A stretch of DNA of 64,000 bases from Streptomyces sp. B3I8 (GTDB lineage Bacteria > Actinomycetota > Actinomycetes > Streptomycetales > Streptomycetaceae), in the NCBI RefSeq assembly GCF_030816915.1, contig NZ_JAUSYN010000002.1, forward strand, positions 3,547,501 to 3,611,500, read 5' to 3'. Position numbers and translations under genes: made by a program. Shown one piece after another: positions 11,187-20,080 of this stretch (its first letter is position 1; the number at the start of each line of letters is the position of its first letter). Under the pieces are notes generated by a model, which ran no database searches, was not told where the DNA came from, and worked only from the letters and a program-made list of their open reading frames with translations.

Positions 11187-12632
11187 ATGCGGCGGCGTAC
11201 GGAGACGGGGCTGCCCGGGCGGCCCCCGGTCCGCCGGCGCCCCGGGGTGTCGGCCGCCCTCTGCACGGTCGTGACCGTCGCCCTGTGCGCGGCGGGCCCT
11301 TACTCCGCCGCGGATGCCTCCGCAACAGGTGTATCGACAAGCGCTGTTGACGTGGTGCCGGGAGCTGCGGACGGCTCGTACCCGTATGCCTTCGGGGAGG
11401 ACGACCGGGAGATCAAGGGCGCCTCCGTTGCCGGGGACGCCGCCCGCCTGGACCCCGGTGGCACCTACCGCGGCACCCTGCCCGACGGCGCCACGCTCCT
11501 CTACCGCCTCGACCTCGACGCCACCACGAACGCCTACGTCTCCGCCACCGCCGCCCCCCGGCCGGGCGCCCGGGTCGCCTCCGCGGACGGTCTGCGGGTC
11601 TCCGTGCAGGACGCCGACGGGCACCTCTGCTCCACCGGCACCGTGCACTTCGGCCCCACCCGCAGCGCCCACCCCGTCGCCGCCTGGGCCGGGCGGGAGA
11701 CCGGTGAGGGCGGCTCGTACCTGTGCCGGGGGGCCGGGACGTACTACGCGCTCGTCGAGCGGCGCGGGGCAGCCGGTGTGTCCGGCGCCTCGTCCTCCTC
11801 CGGCGACTGGGACCTGGAACTCGACTACGTGACCGAGCCCGGGCCCCGGGGAACCGGCGACACCGCGCCCGGGACCTGGAACTCCGCCGCCCCCGAACCT
11901 CTGTCCGGCGATCCGGTACGGCGGGTCGGCGGCGCCGGGTTCGCCGCCGCCCGCGCCCTCGAACAGGGGGTCTGGGAGGACGACGTACGGCCCGGGCAGA
12001 CGCGCTTCTACAAGGTGCCCGTCGACTGGGGGCAGCAGCTCTACGCCACCGCCGAACTCGCCGACGGCACGGGCGGCGGCGACGACGGCGGCGACGGCGG
12101 CGGCTTCGTCGGCACCGCGCTCACGATGTCCCTGTACAACCCGGTGCGCGGCCGGGTCGACGACGCGGAGACCGGCTACGGCGGTGAGCGGTCCACGACC
12201 TCCCTGCGACCGCTGCCGCCGGTGGCGTACGAGAACCGGTACGCCTCCGAGGACCGGATCGGCGCGATGAGGTTCGCGGGCTGGTACTACCTGGCGGTGC
12301 ACCTCGGCACCCCGGTCGCGGACCGGTTCGGCGACGGGCCGTTCGGGCTGACGCTGCGGATACGGGTGAGCGGCACCGCCCGCTCGGGGCCGGTGTACAT
12401 GGGGCGGTCCGCGCCGGGCGGAGTCTTCGAGGTCACCGCGGGGACGCGGCGGGAGGCGGTGGCCGGGACGGGCGGGGGTCCGGGCGACGGCAGTGGCGGT
12501 GGCGGCGGCCCGGGGAGCGGCGCGATGAAACTGGTCGCCGCGGGGGGACTGGGCACGGGCAGTCTGCTGGTCCTGTGGCTCGGCCTGTGGACCCTGCTGA
12601 GCCGTCGTCGTCGTCCTCGTCGGACGGGCTGA
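11187..12632 (+). CDS. Secreted, membrane-anchored hypothetical protein
   Basis: From ATG 11187, which has GAGGGGG 6 bp upstream and is preferred over ATG 11136, the product is 481 residues. It has a basic N-terminus and a signal-peptide hydrophobic stretch (VSAALCTVVTVALCAAGPYS). An extracellular region of about 370 residues contains two beta-rich stretches around GTYRGTLPDGATLLYRLDLD and VRPGQTRFYKVPVDWGQQLY. A Gly-rich spacer leads to a C-terminal transmembrane helix (GTGSLLVLWLGLWTLL) and an RRRRPRR stop-transfer tail. This is a type I surface protein of unknown function. It lies next to, and convergent with, a membrane kinase gene whose stop is 87 bp away. Confidence 0.82.
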   Translation: MRRRTETGLPGRPPVRRRPGVSAALCTVVTVALCAAGPYSAADASATGVSTSAVDVVPGAADGSYPYAFGEDDREIKGASVAGDAARLDPGGTYRGTLPDGATLLYRLDLDATTNAYVSATAAPRPGARVASADGLRVSVQDADGHLCSTGTVHFGPTRSAHPVAAWAGRETGEGGSYLCRGAGTYYALVERRGAAGVSGASSSSGDWDLELDYVTEPGPRGTGDTAPGTWNSAAPEPLSGDPVRRVGGAGFAAARALEQGVWEDDVRPGQTRFYKVPVDWGQQLYATAELADGTGGGDDGGDGGGFVGTALTMSLYNPVRGRVDDAETGYGGERSTTSLRPLPPVAYENRYASEDRIGAMRFAGWYYLAVHLGTPVADRFGDGPFGLTLRIRVSGTARSGPVYMGRSAPGGVFEVTAGTRREAVAGTGGGPGDGSGGGGGPGSGAMKLVAAGGLGTGSLLVLWLGLWTLLSRRRRPRRTG

Positions 12633-12682
12633 ACCCCGTTCCCCTTTCCCCGGTCCGCCCGCCCCGCGTCCGGTTCTCGTAC

Positions 12683-12715
12683 GGGTCGGACATGGGTCGG
12701 ACATGGGTCGGACGC
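12683..12715. repeat. Three 11-bp tandem repeats
   Basis: GGGTCGGACAT occurs at 12683-12693 and 12694-12704, and as GGGTCGGACGC at 12705-12715. They fill the gap between two convergent genes and end 3 bp before the kinase stop. Confidence 0.8.
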
Positions 12716-12718
12716 GGA

Positions 12719-14326
12719 TCAGATGCGTGCCAGGGCCCAGAAGCCGACCGCGTAGCAGACGAGCGCGAGGAACAGCACCGGCACGGTTATCCGGGCGGGC
12801 GGGCCGGGGCGACGGGCCGCCCGCCGGCCGTGCCGTACGGGGCCCCTGCCCGCCGGAGGCCGCTCGGCCGGCGGGGCCAGTACGGCGCTGGGGGCGCCCA
12901 CCACGACGCCGTACGCCTGGTGCACGGTCCCCGCACCTGTCACGCCGGCCGTGCCGCCCGCTCCGGCCGTCGGCGCGGGCGGCGTGCTCCCGGGCGTGGG
13001 GACGTACGTCGGCTCCGGGGCCCTGGGCGCCGGTTCCGGTACGTGCGGCCGGGGTTGCGGGGGAGGGAGGTGGAAGCTGCCGGTGTCGGACATGCCGCTC
13101 GCCCGCGGGGGCCGCGACGGGGGCGGGAGAGTCGGGTCGGGCGCCTCGGCGGGAGGCGGTGGCACCTGCCGCGCCGCCGGGTCCGGCGTCGCCGCCGGTG
13201 GAGCGGTCACGTCCGCCGCCCCGGGGACGGGCAGCCGGGGCGGCGGCAGGGGCGGCAACGGCGGCACGAGGGGGCGGGCGGGCGCCGGCGCGCTCGCGGT
13301 GGACCCCGGGCCCGAGCCGGCGGACCCTCCAGCCCCTGCGCCCAGGGCCCCCGAGCCACTGCCCCCGCCCGCAGGCGTCCTCCCGCTGAGGCGTTCCGCC
13401 CCGCCCGTCGGCGTCGTCCTGCCGCGCCGTCCCGCTCCGCCCGTCGGTCCCTGCGGGCCGAACCCGTCCGGCAGCGGTCCCAGTTGGTCGAAGATCTCGA
13501 TCTGCTCGTCGGGGCCGTCGTCGCCCGGCGCGGGCAGCAGCTCCACCGCCGCCGCGAGGGCCTTGCGTGCCCCTGTGGCCGTACGGAACCGTGCCGAGGG
13601 GTCGGGCTGGAGGAGGCCCGCCACGACCTGCCACAGCGGGTCGGGGACGCCTCGGGGGGCGCTCGGTGTGCCGTGCGCGATGAAGTGCTCCACGAGCGCC
13701 TGGGCGTCGGGTCTGGCGCCCTGGAGGAGATACAGCGCGACCAGGCCCACGGCGAACAGGTCGGCGGGGAAGTCCGGTTCGCTGCCCAGCACCTGCTCGG
13801 GCGCGAGGTAGCCCGGGGTCCCGACGACGTAGTCCGCCTCCGTCAGCCGCGGCTCGCCGAGCCGCATCGCGATGCCGAAGTCGGACAGCCGCAGCCGGGG
13901 GCGGCCGGTGCCGGTCGCCTCCAGCAGCACGTTGGCGGGCTTGATGTCACGGTGGATGACGTGCTCGGCGTGCACCGCGGCCAGCCCGGACAGCAGCTGG
14001 TCGAGGAGCGTGCAGACGAACGCGGGCGGCAGCGGGCCGTAGTCGCCCACGAGGTGGACGAGGGAGCCGCCGGCGACGAGGTCCATGGTGAACAGGACCT
14101 TGTCGTCGTCCGCGGCCCAGCTCGCCGGCGCGAGCACGTGCGGGTGGTCGATGCGCAGTGCCTGCTCCCGCACGAAGCGCAGCAGCGCGTGGGCGTCGCG
14201 CTGCTGCAGCACCTTGGCGGCCACGTACCGGCGTCGCCGGTGGTCCCAGGCGCGCCAGACCGCGCCGACTCCCCCGCGACCGATCGGGTCGGCCAGTTCG
14301 TACCGTCCGGCGAAGACCTCACCCAT
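12719..14326 (-). CDS. Serine/threonine protein kinase, membrane-anchored
   Basis: A 535-residue eukaryotic-like kinase. The Gly-rich loop is IGRGGVGAVW (~15-24) and the ATP lysine is Lys38 in VAAKVL. The catalytic loop VIHRDIKPANVLL (~122) carries the HRD Asp, and the Mg site is LSDFGIAM (~147). The activation segment ends GTPGYLAPEQ. Residues ~300-505 are a long Pro/Ala/Gly-rich linker. One transmembrane helix (VPVLFLALVCYAVGFWAL) lies at the extreme C-terminus, and no extracellular sensor domain follows it. The kinase would therefore be cytoplasmic and tail-anchored. It is followed upstream by an HTH gene on the same strand, which may be a partner. Confidence 0.92.
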   Translation of the reverse strand: MGEVFAGRYELADPIGRGGVGAVWRAWDHRRRRYVAAKVLQQRDAHALLRFVREQALRIDHPHVLAPASWAADDDKVLFTMDLVAGGSLVHLVGDYGPLPPAFVCTLLDQLLSGLAAVHAEHVIHRDIKPANVLLEATGTGRPRLRLSDFGIAMRLGEPRLTEADYVVGTPGYLAPEQVLGSEPDFPADLFAVGLVALYLLQGARPDAQALVEHFIAHGTPSAPRGVPDPLWQVVAGLLQPDPSARFRTATGARKALAAAVELLPAPGDDGPDEQIEIFDQLGPLPDGFGPQGPTGGAGRRGRTTPTGGAERLSGRTPAGGGSGSGALGAGAGGSAGSGPGSTASAPAPARPLVPPLPPLPPPRLPVPGAADVTAPPAATPDPAARQVPPPPAEAPDPTLPPPSRPPRASGMSDTGSFHLPPPQPRPHVPEPAPRAPEPTYVPTPGSTPPAPTAGAGGTAGVTGAGTVHQAYGVVVGAPSAVLAPPAERPPAGRGPVRHGRRAARRPGPPARITVPVLFLALVCYAVGFWALARI

Positions 14327-14388
14327 GACTGCGCGACGCGCTCCCTTCGGCCCGGCCCGCCGTCGGCGTGGCGGCCGGGCCGACGGCG

Positions 14389-14937
14389 TCAGTTCTGATG
14401 GGACTGGTAGTGGGCGACCGCGTCGGAGGTGCGTCCGGCGCCGTACACCCGGAGGAACTCTGCCAGCTCGGGGTGGGTCGGGGCGAGGGTGTCGGCCGCT
14501 TCTATGATGTCGCCCGCGGCGGCCACCGAGCGCAGCAGCGACTGGATCTCGCGCACCACCCGCTTGACCGTGGGAGCACCGGAACCGCTCGTCGACTGCG
14601 CGGTGTTGCTGAGCACGGAGCCCCCTTGTGATTTCTTGATCTCCTCCATCCGTTCGGTCGCCTCCGCGGCGCTCACACTGCCGTCCACGACCTGCCCCGC
14701 CAGGTCCTGCAGCAGCTGCACCCGCTGGACCACCGCCGGATTGCCGATCTTGGCCCGCTGACCGCTCATCAGCTGCGACAGCATCGGTGCGGACAGGCCC
14801 AGTACGCCCGCGAGCCGTGCCTGATTGAGGCCGAGATCGTCGATGAGCCTACGGAAGAGCGCCCCCAACGGCTCCCCGTACCAGTTCCGCTGAAGCTCCC
14901 GCGCTCTGGCGGTGGCTTCTTGTTGTGCGGCGTCCAT
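14389..14937 (-). CDS. Helix-turn-helix DNA-binding protein
   Basis: 182 residues, read right to left from ATG 14937. The HTH is at residues ~35-60: LGLNQARLAGVLGLSAPMLS followed by QLMSGQRAKIGNP, an XRE/Cro-like or sigma-70 region 4-like fold. The C-terminal half (VKRVVREIQSLLRSVAAAGD and TLAPTHPELAEFLRVYGAG) is predicted helical and may be a dimer or partner domain. It lies 62 bp upstream of a kinase gene on the same strand, between that kinase and tRNA-Ala. The regulatory target is unknown. Confidence 0.85.
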   Translation of the reverse strand: MDAAQQEATARARELQRNWYGEPLGALFRRLIDDLGLNQARLAGVLGLSAPMLSQLMSGQRAKIGNPAVVQRVQLLQDLAGQVVDGSVSAAEATERMEEIKKSQGGSVLSNTAQSTSGSGAPTVKRVVREIQSLLRSVAAAGDIIEAADTLAPTHPELAEFLRVYGAGRTSDAVAHYQSHQN

Positions 14938-15122
14938 TGCGTCTCCCCATCGCGCTTCCCCAAGGACTGCGGTTCGCTACAGCGAACCTCGCCGAGCATC
15001 TTACGGAGCGTGGTCGTTTCCGGGGACCCCCCTCTTTTTTGCGGGATACCCGGGGTGACCCGGTACTCTGGTCCCCGGCGCCCGTCGGCAGGTGTGATCC
15101 GGCGGCCGGTCGCCACCCCTCC

Positions 15123-15195
15123 GGGGCCTTAGCTCAGTTGGTAGAGCGCTGTCTTTGCATGGCAGATGTCAGGGGTTCGACTCCCCTAGGCTCCA
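15123..15195 (+). tRNA. tRNA-Ala (anticodon UGC)
   Basis: The acceptor GGGGCCT (15123-15129) pairs with AGGCTCC (15188-15194), with discriminator A15195. The anticodon loop TTTGCAT carries TGC. No CCA is encoded, unlike tRNA-Ile and tRNA-Leu in this window. Confidence 0.96.
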
Positions 15196-15204
15196 CATCC
15201 GGTA

Positions 15205-15242
15205 CCGGCCGGCTGCCCTTTCGGGCAGCCGGCCGGTTTTTT
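15205..15242 (+). terminator. Terminator after tRNA-Ala
   Basis: CCGGCCGGCTGCCC (15205-15218) pairs perfectly with GGGCAGCCGGCCGG (15223-15236) around TTTC, followed by TTTTTT. Confidence 0.95.
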
Positions 15243-15530
15243 CGTGCCCTCCCCGTCACGTCCCGCGAGCACGGTTTGCTTTATTTGCGCAAAGGGATGG
15301 GGTGTCGACGGGGGCCGACCGGTCGGTCCGGCCGGAGCGTCGCCGTACCTGGGTCGCGGCGGGGTTCGGCTCACGCTGTGTGAGCTGGATCGACGTCGGG
15401 CGCGTAACCAGAAGGGAGCACTCCGTTAGTGGAGCCGGTGTGGAACTCTCGCACTTGGGGCGTTGCAAACGTCATCGCGCAGGAGAGGCGTAAACGGTCC
15501 GTGCGCGGGGCGTGGTCCCACGTGGAACAG
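15243..15530. other. Intergenic stretch without a convincing gene
   Basis: About 290 bp between the tRNA-Ala terminator and the hairpin at 15531. Frames crossing it have neither coding bias nor recognisable domains. GTCCCACGTGGAAC at 15515-15528 matches the parS consensus at 11 of 14 positions, which is weak. Confidence 0.4.
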
Positions 15531-15582
15531 CGACAGGGGTGTGGGGCGGAGACCAGGAAGTCTCCGCCCCACACCCCTGTCG
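15531..15582. terminator. Perfect 23-bp hairpin downstream of the DUF5324 gene
   Basis: Positions 15531-15553 (CGACAGGGGTGTGGGG...) and 15560-15582 are perfect reverse complements around CAGGAA. It ends 20 bp after the DUF5324 stop on the minus strand. There is no T-run on either side, typical of high-GC actinobacterial terminators. Confidence 0.7.
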
Positions 15583-15602
15583 AAGGAGCGGCCGGGGCCG
15601 GT

Positions 15603-16304
15603 TCACGCGCGGTCGTCGCGGTCCGAAGCCTCCTCCTCCGCCTGCTTGGCCTGGACCTCCGGGTCGAGCACGGACTTGCCGCTGCCGTCGACCGCCGTCA
15701 GCGGACCACCGGCCGGCACCTCGGTCGCGGCGGGCGGCTCGACCAGCCAGTCGGGGTTGGCCTGCTTGTCCCACCACTTCCAGGCGGCGACCGCGCCGCC
15801 GGCCAGGACGCCCGCCACCAGCAGACCCTTGGCCACCCGGCCGGCCCGGGAGCGCCGCTGCTGCCTGCGGATCAGCCGCTGGAGCTCCTGGGACGACACC
15901 TGGCCGCGCAGGGCGGCCAGGACCGCGGCGGAGCGGGCCGCGGCCTCCTCGCGCACGGGGCCGGTCGCGGCCATCGCCTGCTCGATGCGCGGCCGCGAGT
16001 AGTCGGCGGCCTGCCGGGCGGCCTTGCGGGTACGCACGGCCGCCTCCTGCGCCGCCTGGTCGACCTTCGGCGGCACATGGGTGAGAGCCTGTTCGAGACG
16101 CGGCGCGAGCTGGGCCTTGTACTGATGACGGGCCTGTTCGGCGGCGCGGGAGACCTTCGGCGCGAGCCGTACGCGGGCCTCGGTCGTGTAGTGCGCGGCC
16201 TTCACCTTGGCCGTGTCGGCGTAGGGCGCCACCACTTCCGCGGCGTGCAGCACGCTGTCCTTCGCCGAACCGGTCGCGGCGCGCACGCTGTCGATGCGGG
16301 TCAC
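15603..16304 (-). CDS. DUF5324 family protein
   Basis: 233 residues, read right to left. Residues 1-160 are largely helical and Ala/Arg/Glu-rich (HAAEVVAPYADTAKVKAAHY, RHQYKAQLAPRLEQALTHV), probably coiled-coil or amphipathic. A hydrophobic segment (AKGLLVAGVLAGGAVAAWKW) at ~165-185 looks like one membrane helix. An acidic tail (QAEEEASDRDDRA) follows. I recognise this as the Streptomyces DUF5324 family, which has no known function. It is divergent from the cyclophilin gene, so 16305-16524 holds both promoters. Confidence 0.8.
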   Translation of the reverse strand: MTRIDSVRAATGSAKDSVLHAAEVVAPYADTAKVKAAHYTTEARVRLAPKVSRAAEQARHQYKAQLAPRLEQALTHVPPKVDQAAQEAAVRTRKAARQAADYSRPRIEQAMAATGPVREEAAARSAAVLAALRGQVSSQELQRLIRRQQRRSRAGRVAKGLLVAGVLAGGAVAAWKWWDKQANPDWLVEPPAATEVPAGGPLTAVDGSGKSVLDPEVQAKQAEEEASDRDDRA

Positions 16305-16524
16305 GGGTTCCTCCTCCTCGGTGGCGTACGGTAATTCGACTTTCCACCCTTTTACGGATCATGCCTGTGCGGAGGCAGCCAGGCATGCGAAGGCGGGCAT
16401 CCGGGTCACGTTGGACGGCCGTCGGACAAGCGGAAGACGGGCGGAAGACGGCCGGGGGCGGCGTACGCGGGGCACCGGACGTGCGAGGATCGGACGCGCA
16501 CAGGAAGACGACGGAAGGCACATC

Positions 16525-17058
16525 GTGGCCGAGCAGCTCTACGCCACCTTGAAGACCAGCCTCGGCGACATCGAGGTCCGGCTGCTGCCGAACCACGCGC
16601 CCCGGACGGTGCGGAACTTCGTCGAGCTCGCCACGGGGGAGCGCGAGTGGACCAACCCCGTCACCGGCGAGAAGTCGGCGGACCGGCTCTACGACGGCAC
16701 GGTCTTCCACCGTGTGATGAGCGGATTCATGATCCAGGGCGGTGACCCCCTGGGCAACGGCACCGGCGATCCCGGGTACCAGTTCGACGACGAGTTCCAC
16801 CCGGACCTGTCGTTCAACAAGCCGTATCTGATGGCCATGGCGAATGCCGGGCCGAACACCAACGGGTCCCAGTTCTTCATCACCGTGTCCCCGACGACCT
16901 GGCTGACCCGCAAGCACACCATCTTCGGCGAGGTCGTCGATCCGGCCGGACAGAAGGTCGTGGACGCCATCGCCCTCACCCCGGTGAACCCCCGCACCAA
17001 CCGTCCGGTCGACGACATCGTCCTGGAGACCGTCGTCGTCGAGACCCGCCCGTCCTGA
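16525..17058 (+). CDS. ppiA: Peptidyl-prolyl cis-trans isomerase, cyclophilin type
   Basis: 177 residues from GTG 16525, with GGAAGG 7 bp upstream. Earlier in-frame starts have no such site. It is cytosolic with no signal peptide. Cyclophilin signatures are YDGTVFHRVMSGFMIQGGDP around residue 53, which holds the catalytic Arg of FHRV, plus NTNGSQFFIT (~110) and HTIFGEVVD (~130). It accelerates proline isomerisation during protein folding. The whole cyclophilin fold is present at the normal length. It stands between DUF5324 and the rhomboid gene, as expected for Streptomyces. Confidence 0.95.
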   Translation: MAEQLYATLKTSLGDIEVRLLPNHAPRTVRNFVELATGEREWTNPVTGEKSADRLYDGTVFHRVMSGFMIQGGDPLGNGTGDPGYQFDDEFHPDLSFNKPYLMAMANAGPNTNGSQFFITVSPTTWLTRKHTIFGEVVDPAGQKVVDAIALTPVNPRTNRPVDDIVLETVVVETRPS

Positions 17059-17331
17059 GACCGTCGGTACCCTTTCCACACCGGCCCCTTCCAGTACCAG
17101 CCCCTCTCGGCACCGGGCCTTCCCGACATCGACCCTCTCGGTACCGGCCGCGCGGACAACCGGCGTGAACAGGCCGGTGGACACCGGCCGTGAACATCGG
17201 GGAACCAAGCGCCCCGCCCGTCCGTAGAGTCCGTAGGATCGCGGGTCCGCGGACGTCGCCGGGGTAGCGGTGACAGCGAGGCCGCGGGGGCGGGGTACGC
17301 CGTCGTACGGAGGAAGAAGAAGGGGACCGGC

Positions 17332-18243
17332 ATGGACCACGCGCCAGGCAGCCCGCAGGGGCCGCGCGAGGAGAACCCGCACGGTTCCTCGGAGCTGCCC
17401 GTCTGTTACCGGCACCCCGCCCGCGAGACGGGGATCCGCTGCACCCGCTGCGAGCGCCCCATCTGCCCCGAGTGCATGGTCGACGCCTCCGTCGGCTTCC
17501 AGTGCCCGGACTGCGCCAACCGCGGTTCCGGCACCGGACACCCGCACTCGGCCGCCCGCCCCCGCACCCTCGCGGGCGGCACGGTCACCGCCGACCCGAA
17601 CCTGGTCACCAAGGTGCTGATCGGGCTCAACCTCGCCCTCTTCCTGGTCCAGCAGAGCCTCGGCGACGACTTCACCCACCGCTTCGAACTGCTCGGCCGG
17701 GCCTCGTACACCGGCTACAGCCCGCTCGAAGGGATCGCGGAGGGCCAGTACTACCGGCTGCTGACCGCGATGTTCCTGCACGGCGGCTACACGCACGTCA
17801 TCTTCAACATGCTGTCCCTGTGGTGGCTCGGTGCCCCGCTGGAGAAGGCCCTCGGCCGCTCCCGCTTCCTCGCGCTCTACCTGGTCTCGGGGCTGGCCGG
17901 CAGCGCGCTCAGTTATCTGACCGCAGCACCCACCCAGCCCTCGCTGGGCGCCTCCGGCGCGATCTTCGGCCTGTTCGGCGCCATCGCGGTCCTCGTGCGC
18001 CGGCTCAACTACGACATGCGCCCGGTGCTCGCCCTGCTGACGATCAACCTGATCATCACGTTCGCCTGGCCCGGCATCGCCTGGCAGGCGCACATCGGCG
18101 GTCTCGTGGCCGGTGTCGTGATCGGTTACGCCATGGTGCATGCACCGCGTGAGCGCCGCGCGTCGATCCAGTACGGCACGTGCGCGCTGGTGCTGGCGGT
18201 CGTGATCGTCATGACGGTGGTCAGAACCGCGCAGCTCACCTGA
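17332..18243 (+). CDS. Rhomboid family intramembrane serine protease with N-terminal zinc finger
   Basis: 303 residues from ATG 17332. Residues ~22-65 form a B-box-like zinc-binding region (CYRHPARETGIRCTRC, then CPECMVDASVGFQCPDC). The rhomboid domain follows with six or seven membrane helices. The catalytic dyad is Ser208 in LGASGAIFG and His254 in AHIGGLVAG, with the early YRLLTAMFLHGGYTHVIFNM motif also present. It cleaves membrane proteins within the bilayer; no substrate is evident. A TAGAGT hexamer near 17224 may be its promoter. The 273-bp region 17059-17331 otherwise contains no gene. Confidence 0.94.
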   Translation: MDHAPGSPQGPREENPHGSSELPVCYRHPARETGIRCTRCERPICPECMVDASVGFQCPDCANRGSGTGHPHSAARPRTLAGGTVTADPNLVTKVLIGLNLALFLVQQSLGDDFTHRFELLGRASYTGYSPLEGIAEGQYYRLLTAMFLHGGYTHVIFNMLSLWWLGAPLEKALGRSRFLALYLVSGLAGSALSYLTAAPTQPSLGASGAIFGLFGAIAVLVRRLNYDMRPVLALLTINLIITFAWPGIAWQAHIGGLVAGVVIGYAMVHAPRERRASIQYGTCALVLAVVIVMTVVRTAQLT

Positions 18244-18528
18244 GCTGTCGCGCCCCGGCGGCCGGACCCCGGGGGGCGGGCGGACCGGGTGACGGGGGCC
18301 GGGTTGTACCCAGCCTTGTCCACAGCGAGTGGCGAATCCTGTGCGGTCCGTGGAGAACAACCGCGACCCCTGTCACCGAACGGAGTTTCCGCAGGTGAGC
18401 CAGGGGGCGAACAAGTTTCCGACTTCCGGTGTGTCTGTCACACCGGCGTCAACGGCCGATGAGTTATCCACAGATCGTCGTTCTTTTTCCACTGGTCGCC
18501 GAACCTGTGGAAAACTCTGTGGACAACG

Positions 18529-18786
18529 TCACTTCCACTGGGTGGAGACGCCGAACCCGGCGGCGATGAACCCGAAGCCGACCACGATGTTCCAGTTGTC
18601 GAGCGCGTCGATCGGCAGGGACCCGTCGGTGACGTAGAAGACGACGATCCACGCCAGGCCGATGACGAACATGGCCAGCATGACGGGTGCGACCCAACTG
18701 CGGTTGGTCAGCTTGATGCTGGCCGCCTGCCTCGACGACGGGGGCGGCGTGTAGTCGGCCTTCTTGCGGATACGTGACTTCGGCAC
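18529..18786 (-). CDS. crgA: Cell division protein CrgA
   Basis: 85 residues, read right to left. It begins [16 protein letters not shown] and has two transmembrane helices ([20 protein letters not shown] and [16 protein letters not shown]), ending STQWK. This matches CrgA, an inner-membrane protein that interacts with FtsZ and septal synthases and coordinates sporulation septation in Streptomyces. It is divergent from the DUF881 gene and sits beside the sortase and pkn loci, its conserved neighbourhood. The 285 bp before it (18244-18528) hold no gene; they include a stretch rich in TTATCCACAG-like sequence at about 18465. Confidence 0.95.
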   Translation of the reverse strand: MPKSRIRKKADYTPPPSSRQAASIKLTNRSWVAPVMLAMFVIGLAWIVVFYVTDGSLPIDALDNWNIVVGFGFIAAGFGVSTQWK

Positions 18787-18939
18787 GAGGGTCTCTCCTG
18801 TCGATGCGCTGCGTGGCCGCGCAGGGAAACTGGGGCAGGCCCGGAGCAGCGTACAAGGGGACGTACAAGGTCACCCCAACGCTCCCCCAGGCGTCCGTTA
18901 GCGTAGTGCTTCCACGGCGTCCAAGGAGATAAGGGTACG

Positions 18940-19788
18940 TTGAGCAATTCGGCCGACTCTCCCGAATCCGGTTCCGGCACCCCCGGAACGGGCCCCTCCG
19001 CGCCCTCCGATGCTCCCCCTCCCGGCCCCACCGGTTCGTCCCCCTCCCCCCGCCCGCGCCGTTTCCCCCCGGTCCGCGTGCTCACGGTGGGCGTCTTCGC
19101 GCTCGCCGGGCTCCTCTTCTTCACCAGCTTCAACACGGCCAAGGGCACCAACATCCGCACCGACGCCTCGCTGCTGAAGCTCTCCGACCTCATCCAGGAG
19201 CGCAGCCAGAAGAACGGACGCCTCGACGAGTCCAACGGCCGGCTCCGCGACGACGTCGAGTCCCTTGCCAAGCGCACCGCCGGCGGCGACTTTGAGGCGG
19301 ACACGGCCCGGTTGTCCGCGCTGGAGAAGAACGCCGGCACCCGCCCGCTCAAGGGCGGCGCCGTCACCGTCACCCTCGACGACGCCCCGCCCAACGCCAC
19401 GGCCAAGCTGCCCGGCTACCCCGAGCCGCAGCCCGACTACCTGGTCATCCACCAGCAGGACCTCCAGGCCGTCGTCAACGCGCTGTGGAAGGGCGGGGCC
19501 AAGGGGATCAAGGTCATGGACCAGCGGCTGATCGGCACCAGCGCGGTGCGCTGCGTGGGCAACACGCTGATCCTCCAGGGCCGCGTCTACTCGCCCCCCT
19601 ACAAGATCAGCGCGGTCGGCGACCCGGAGAAGCTCCAGGACGCTCTCGCCGCCTCCCCCGCCATCCAGAACTACATGGTCTACGTCAACGTCTACGGGCT
19701 CGGCTGGAAGGTGACCGAGGACGGAACCGTCACGCTGCCCGGCTACACGGGCACGGTGGACCTGCACTACGCCCGGCCAGTGGAGTGA
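18940..19788 (+). CDS. DUF881 membrane-anchored extracytoplasmic protein
   Basis: 282 residues with a TTG start at 18940; AAGGAG at 18923-18928 supports it. A Pro/Ser-rich cytoplasmic N-terminus is followed by one transmembrane helix (VLTVGVFALAGLLFFTSF). Residues ~85-130 form a coiled coil (LSDLIQERSQKNGRLDESNG). The DUF881 domain then follows, with PDYLVIHQQDLQAVVNALW and RLIGTSAVRCVGNTLILQG. DUF881 proteins lie beside division and signalling genes in actinobacteria and have structural similarity to periplasmic scaffold proteins, but their role is unsettled. A TAGCGT -10 lies at 18899-18904. Confidence 0.9.
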   Translation: MSNSADSPESGSGTPGTGPSAPSDAPPPGPTGSSPSPRPRRFPPVRVLTVGVFALAGLLFFTSFNTAKGTNIRTDASLLKLSDLIQERSQKNGRLDESNGRLRDDVESLAKRTAGGDFEADTARLSALEKNAGTRPLKGGAVTVTLDDAPPNATAKLPGYPEPQPDYLVIHQQDLQAVVNALWKGGAKGIKVMDQRLIGTSAVRCVGNTLILQGRVYSPPYKISAVGDPEKLQDALAASPAIQNYMVYVNVYGLGWKVTEDGTVTLPGYTGTVDLHYARPVE

Positions 19789-19918
19789 CACCGGCGCCGT
19801 AAAAACCGTGCCCGGCGGCGGTGAAGTGATCCCGAGGCCCGGAAACCCGGAGCCCCGCGCCGTTAGTCTGGTGCCGTGCGGCGTGAGTCCGGTGCCGTGA
19901 TACGAGGGAAGGGACGGC

Positions 19919-20080
19919 ATGTACGGCTGGATCTGGCGGCATCTGCCGGGAAACGCGTGGGTGCGGGCGTTCCTCTCACTCGTACTGATCCTGGCCGTGG
20001 TCTACGTCCTGTTCCAGTACGTCTTCCCCTGGGCCGAGCCGCTGCTGCCCTTCAACGATGTGACGGTGGACAACCAGTGA
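19919..20080 (+). CDS. Small single-pass membrane protein (53 aa)
   Basis: 53 residues from ATG 19919, with GAGGGAAGGG upstream. It has one hydrophobic helix (AFLSLVLILAVVYVLFQYVF) between MYGWIWRHLPG and an acidic tail ending TVDNQ. Its stop overlaps the GTG of the amidotransferase gene (GTGA), so the two are translationally coupled. It lies between the DUF881 and pabA genes, where Streptomyces commonly has such a gene. No function is known. A TAGTCT hexamer at 19864-19869 is a likely promoter for this operon. Confidence 0.8.
   Translation: MYGWIWRHLPGNAWVRAFLSLVLILAVVYVLFQYVFPWAEPLLPFNDVTVDNQ

Noticed and set aside
15515..15528. GTCCCACGTGGAAC as a second parS site
   Set aside because: It matches the consensus at only 11 of 14 positions and is asymmetric, so I treat it as chance.
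18465..18475. TTATCCACAG as a DnaA box marking oriC
   Set aside because: It matches a DnaA box, but a single site away from dnaA/dnaN is not an origin; oriC should lie to the left of the window beyond recF.
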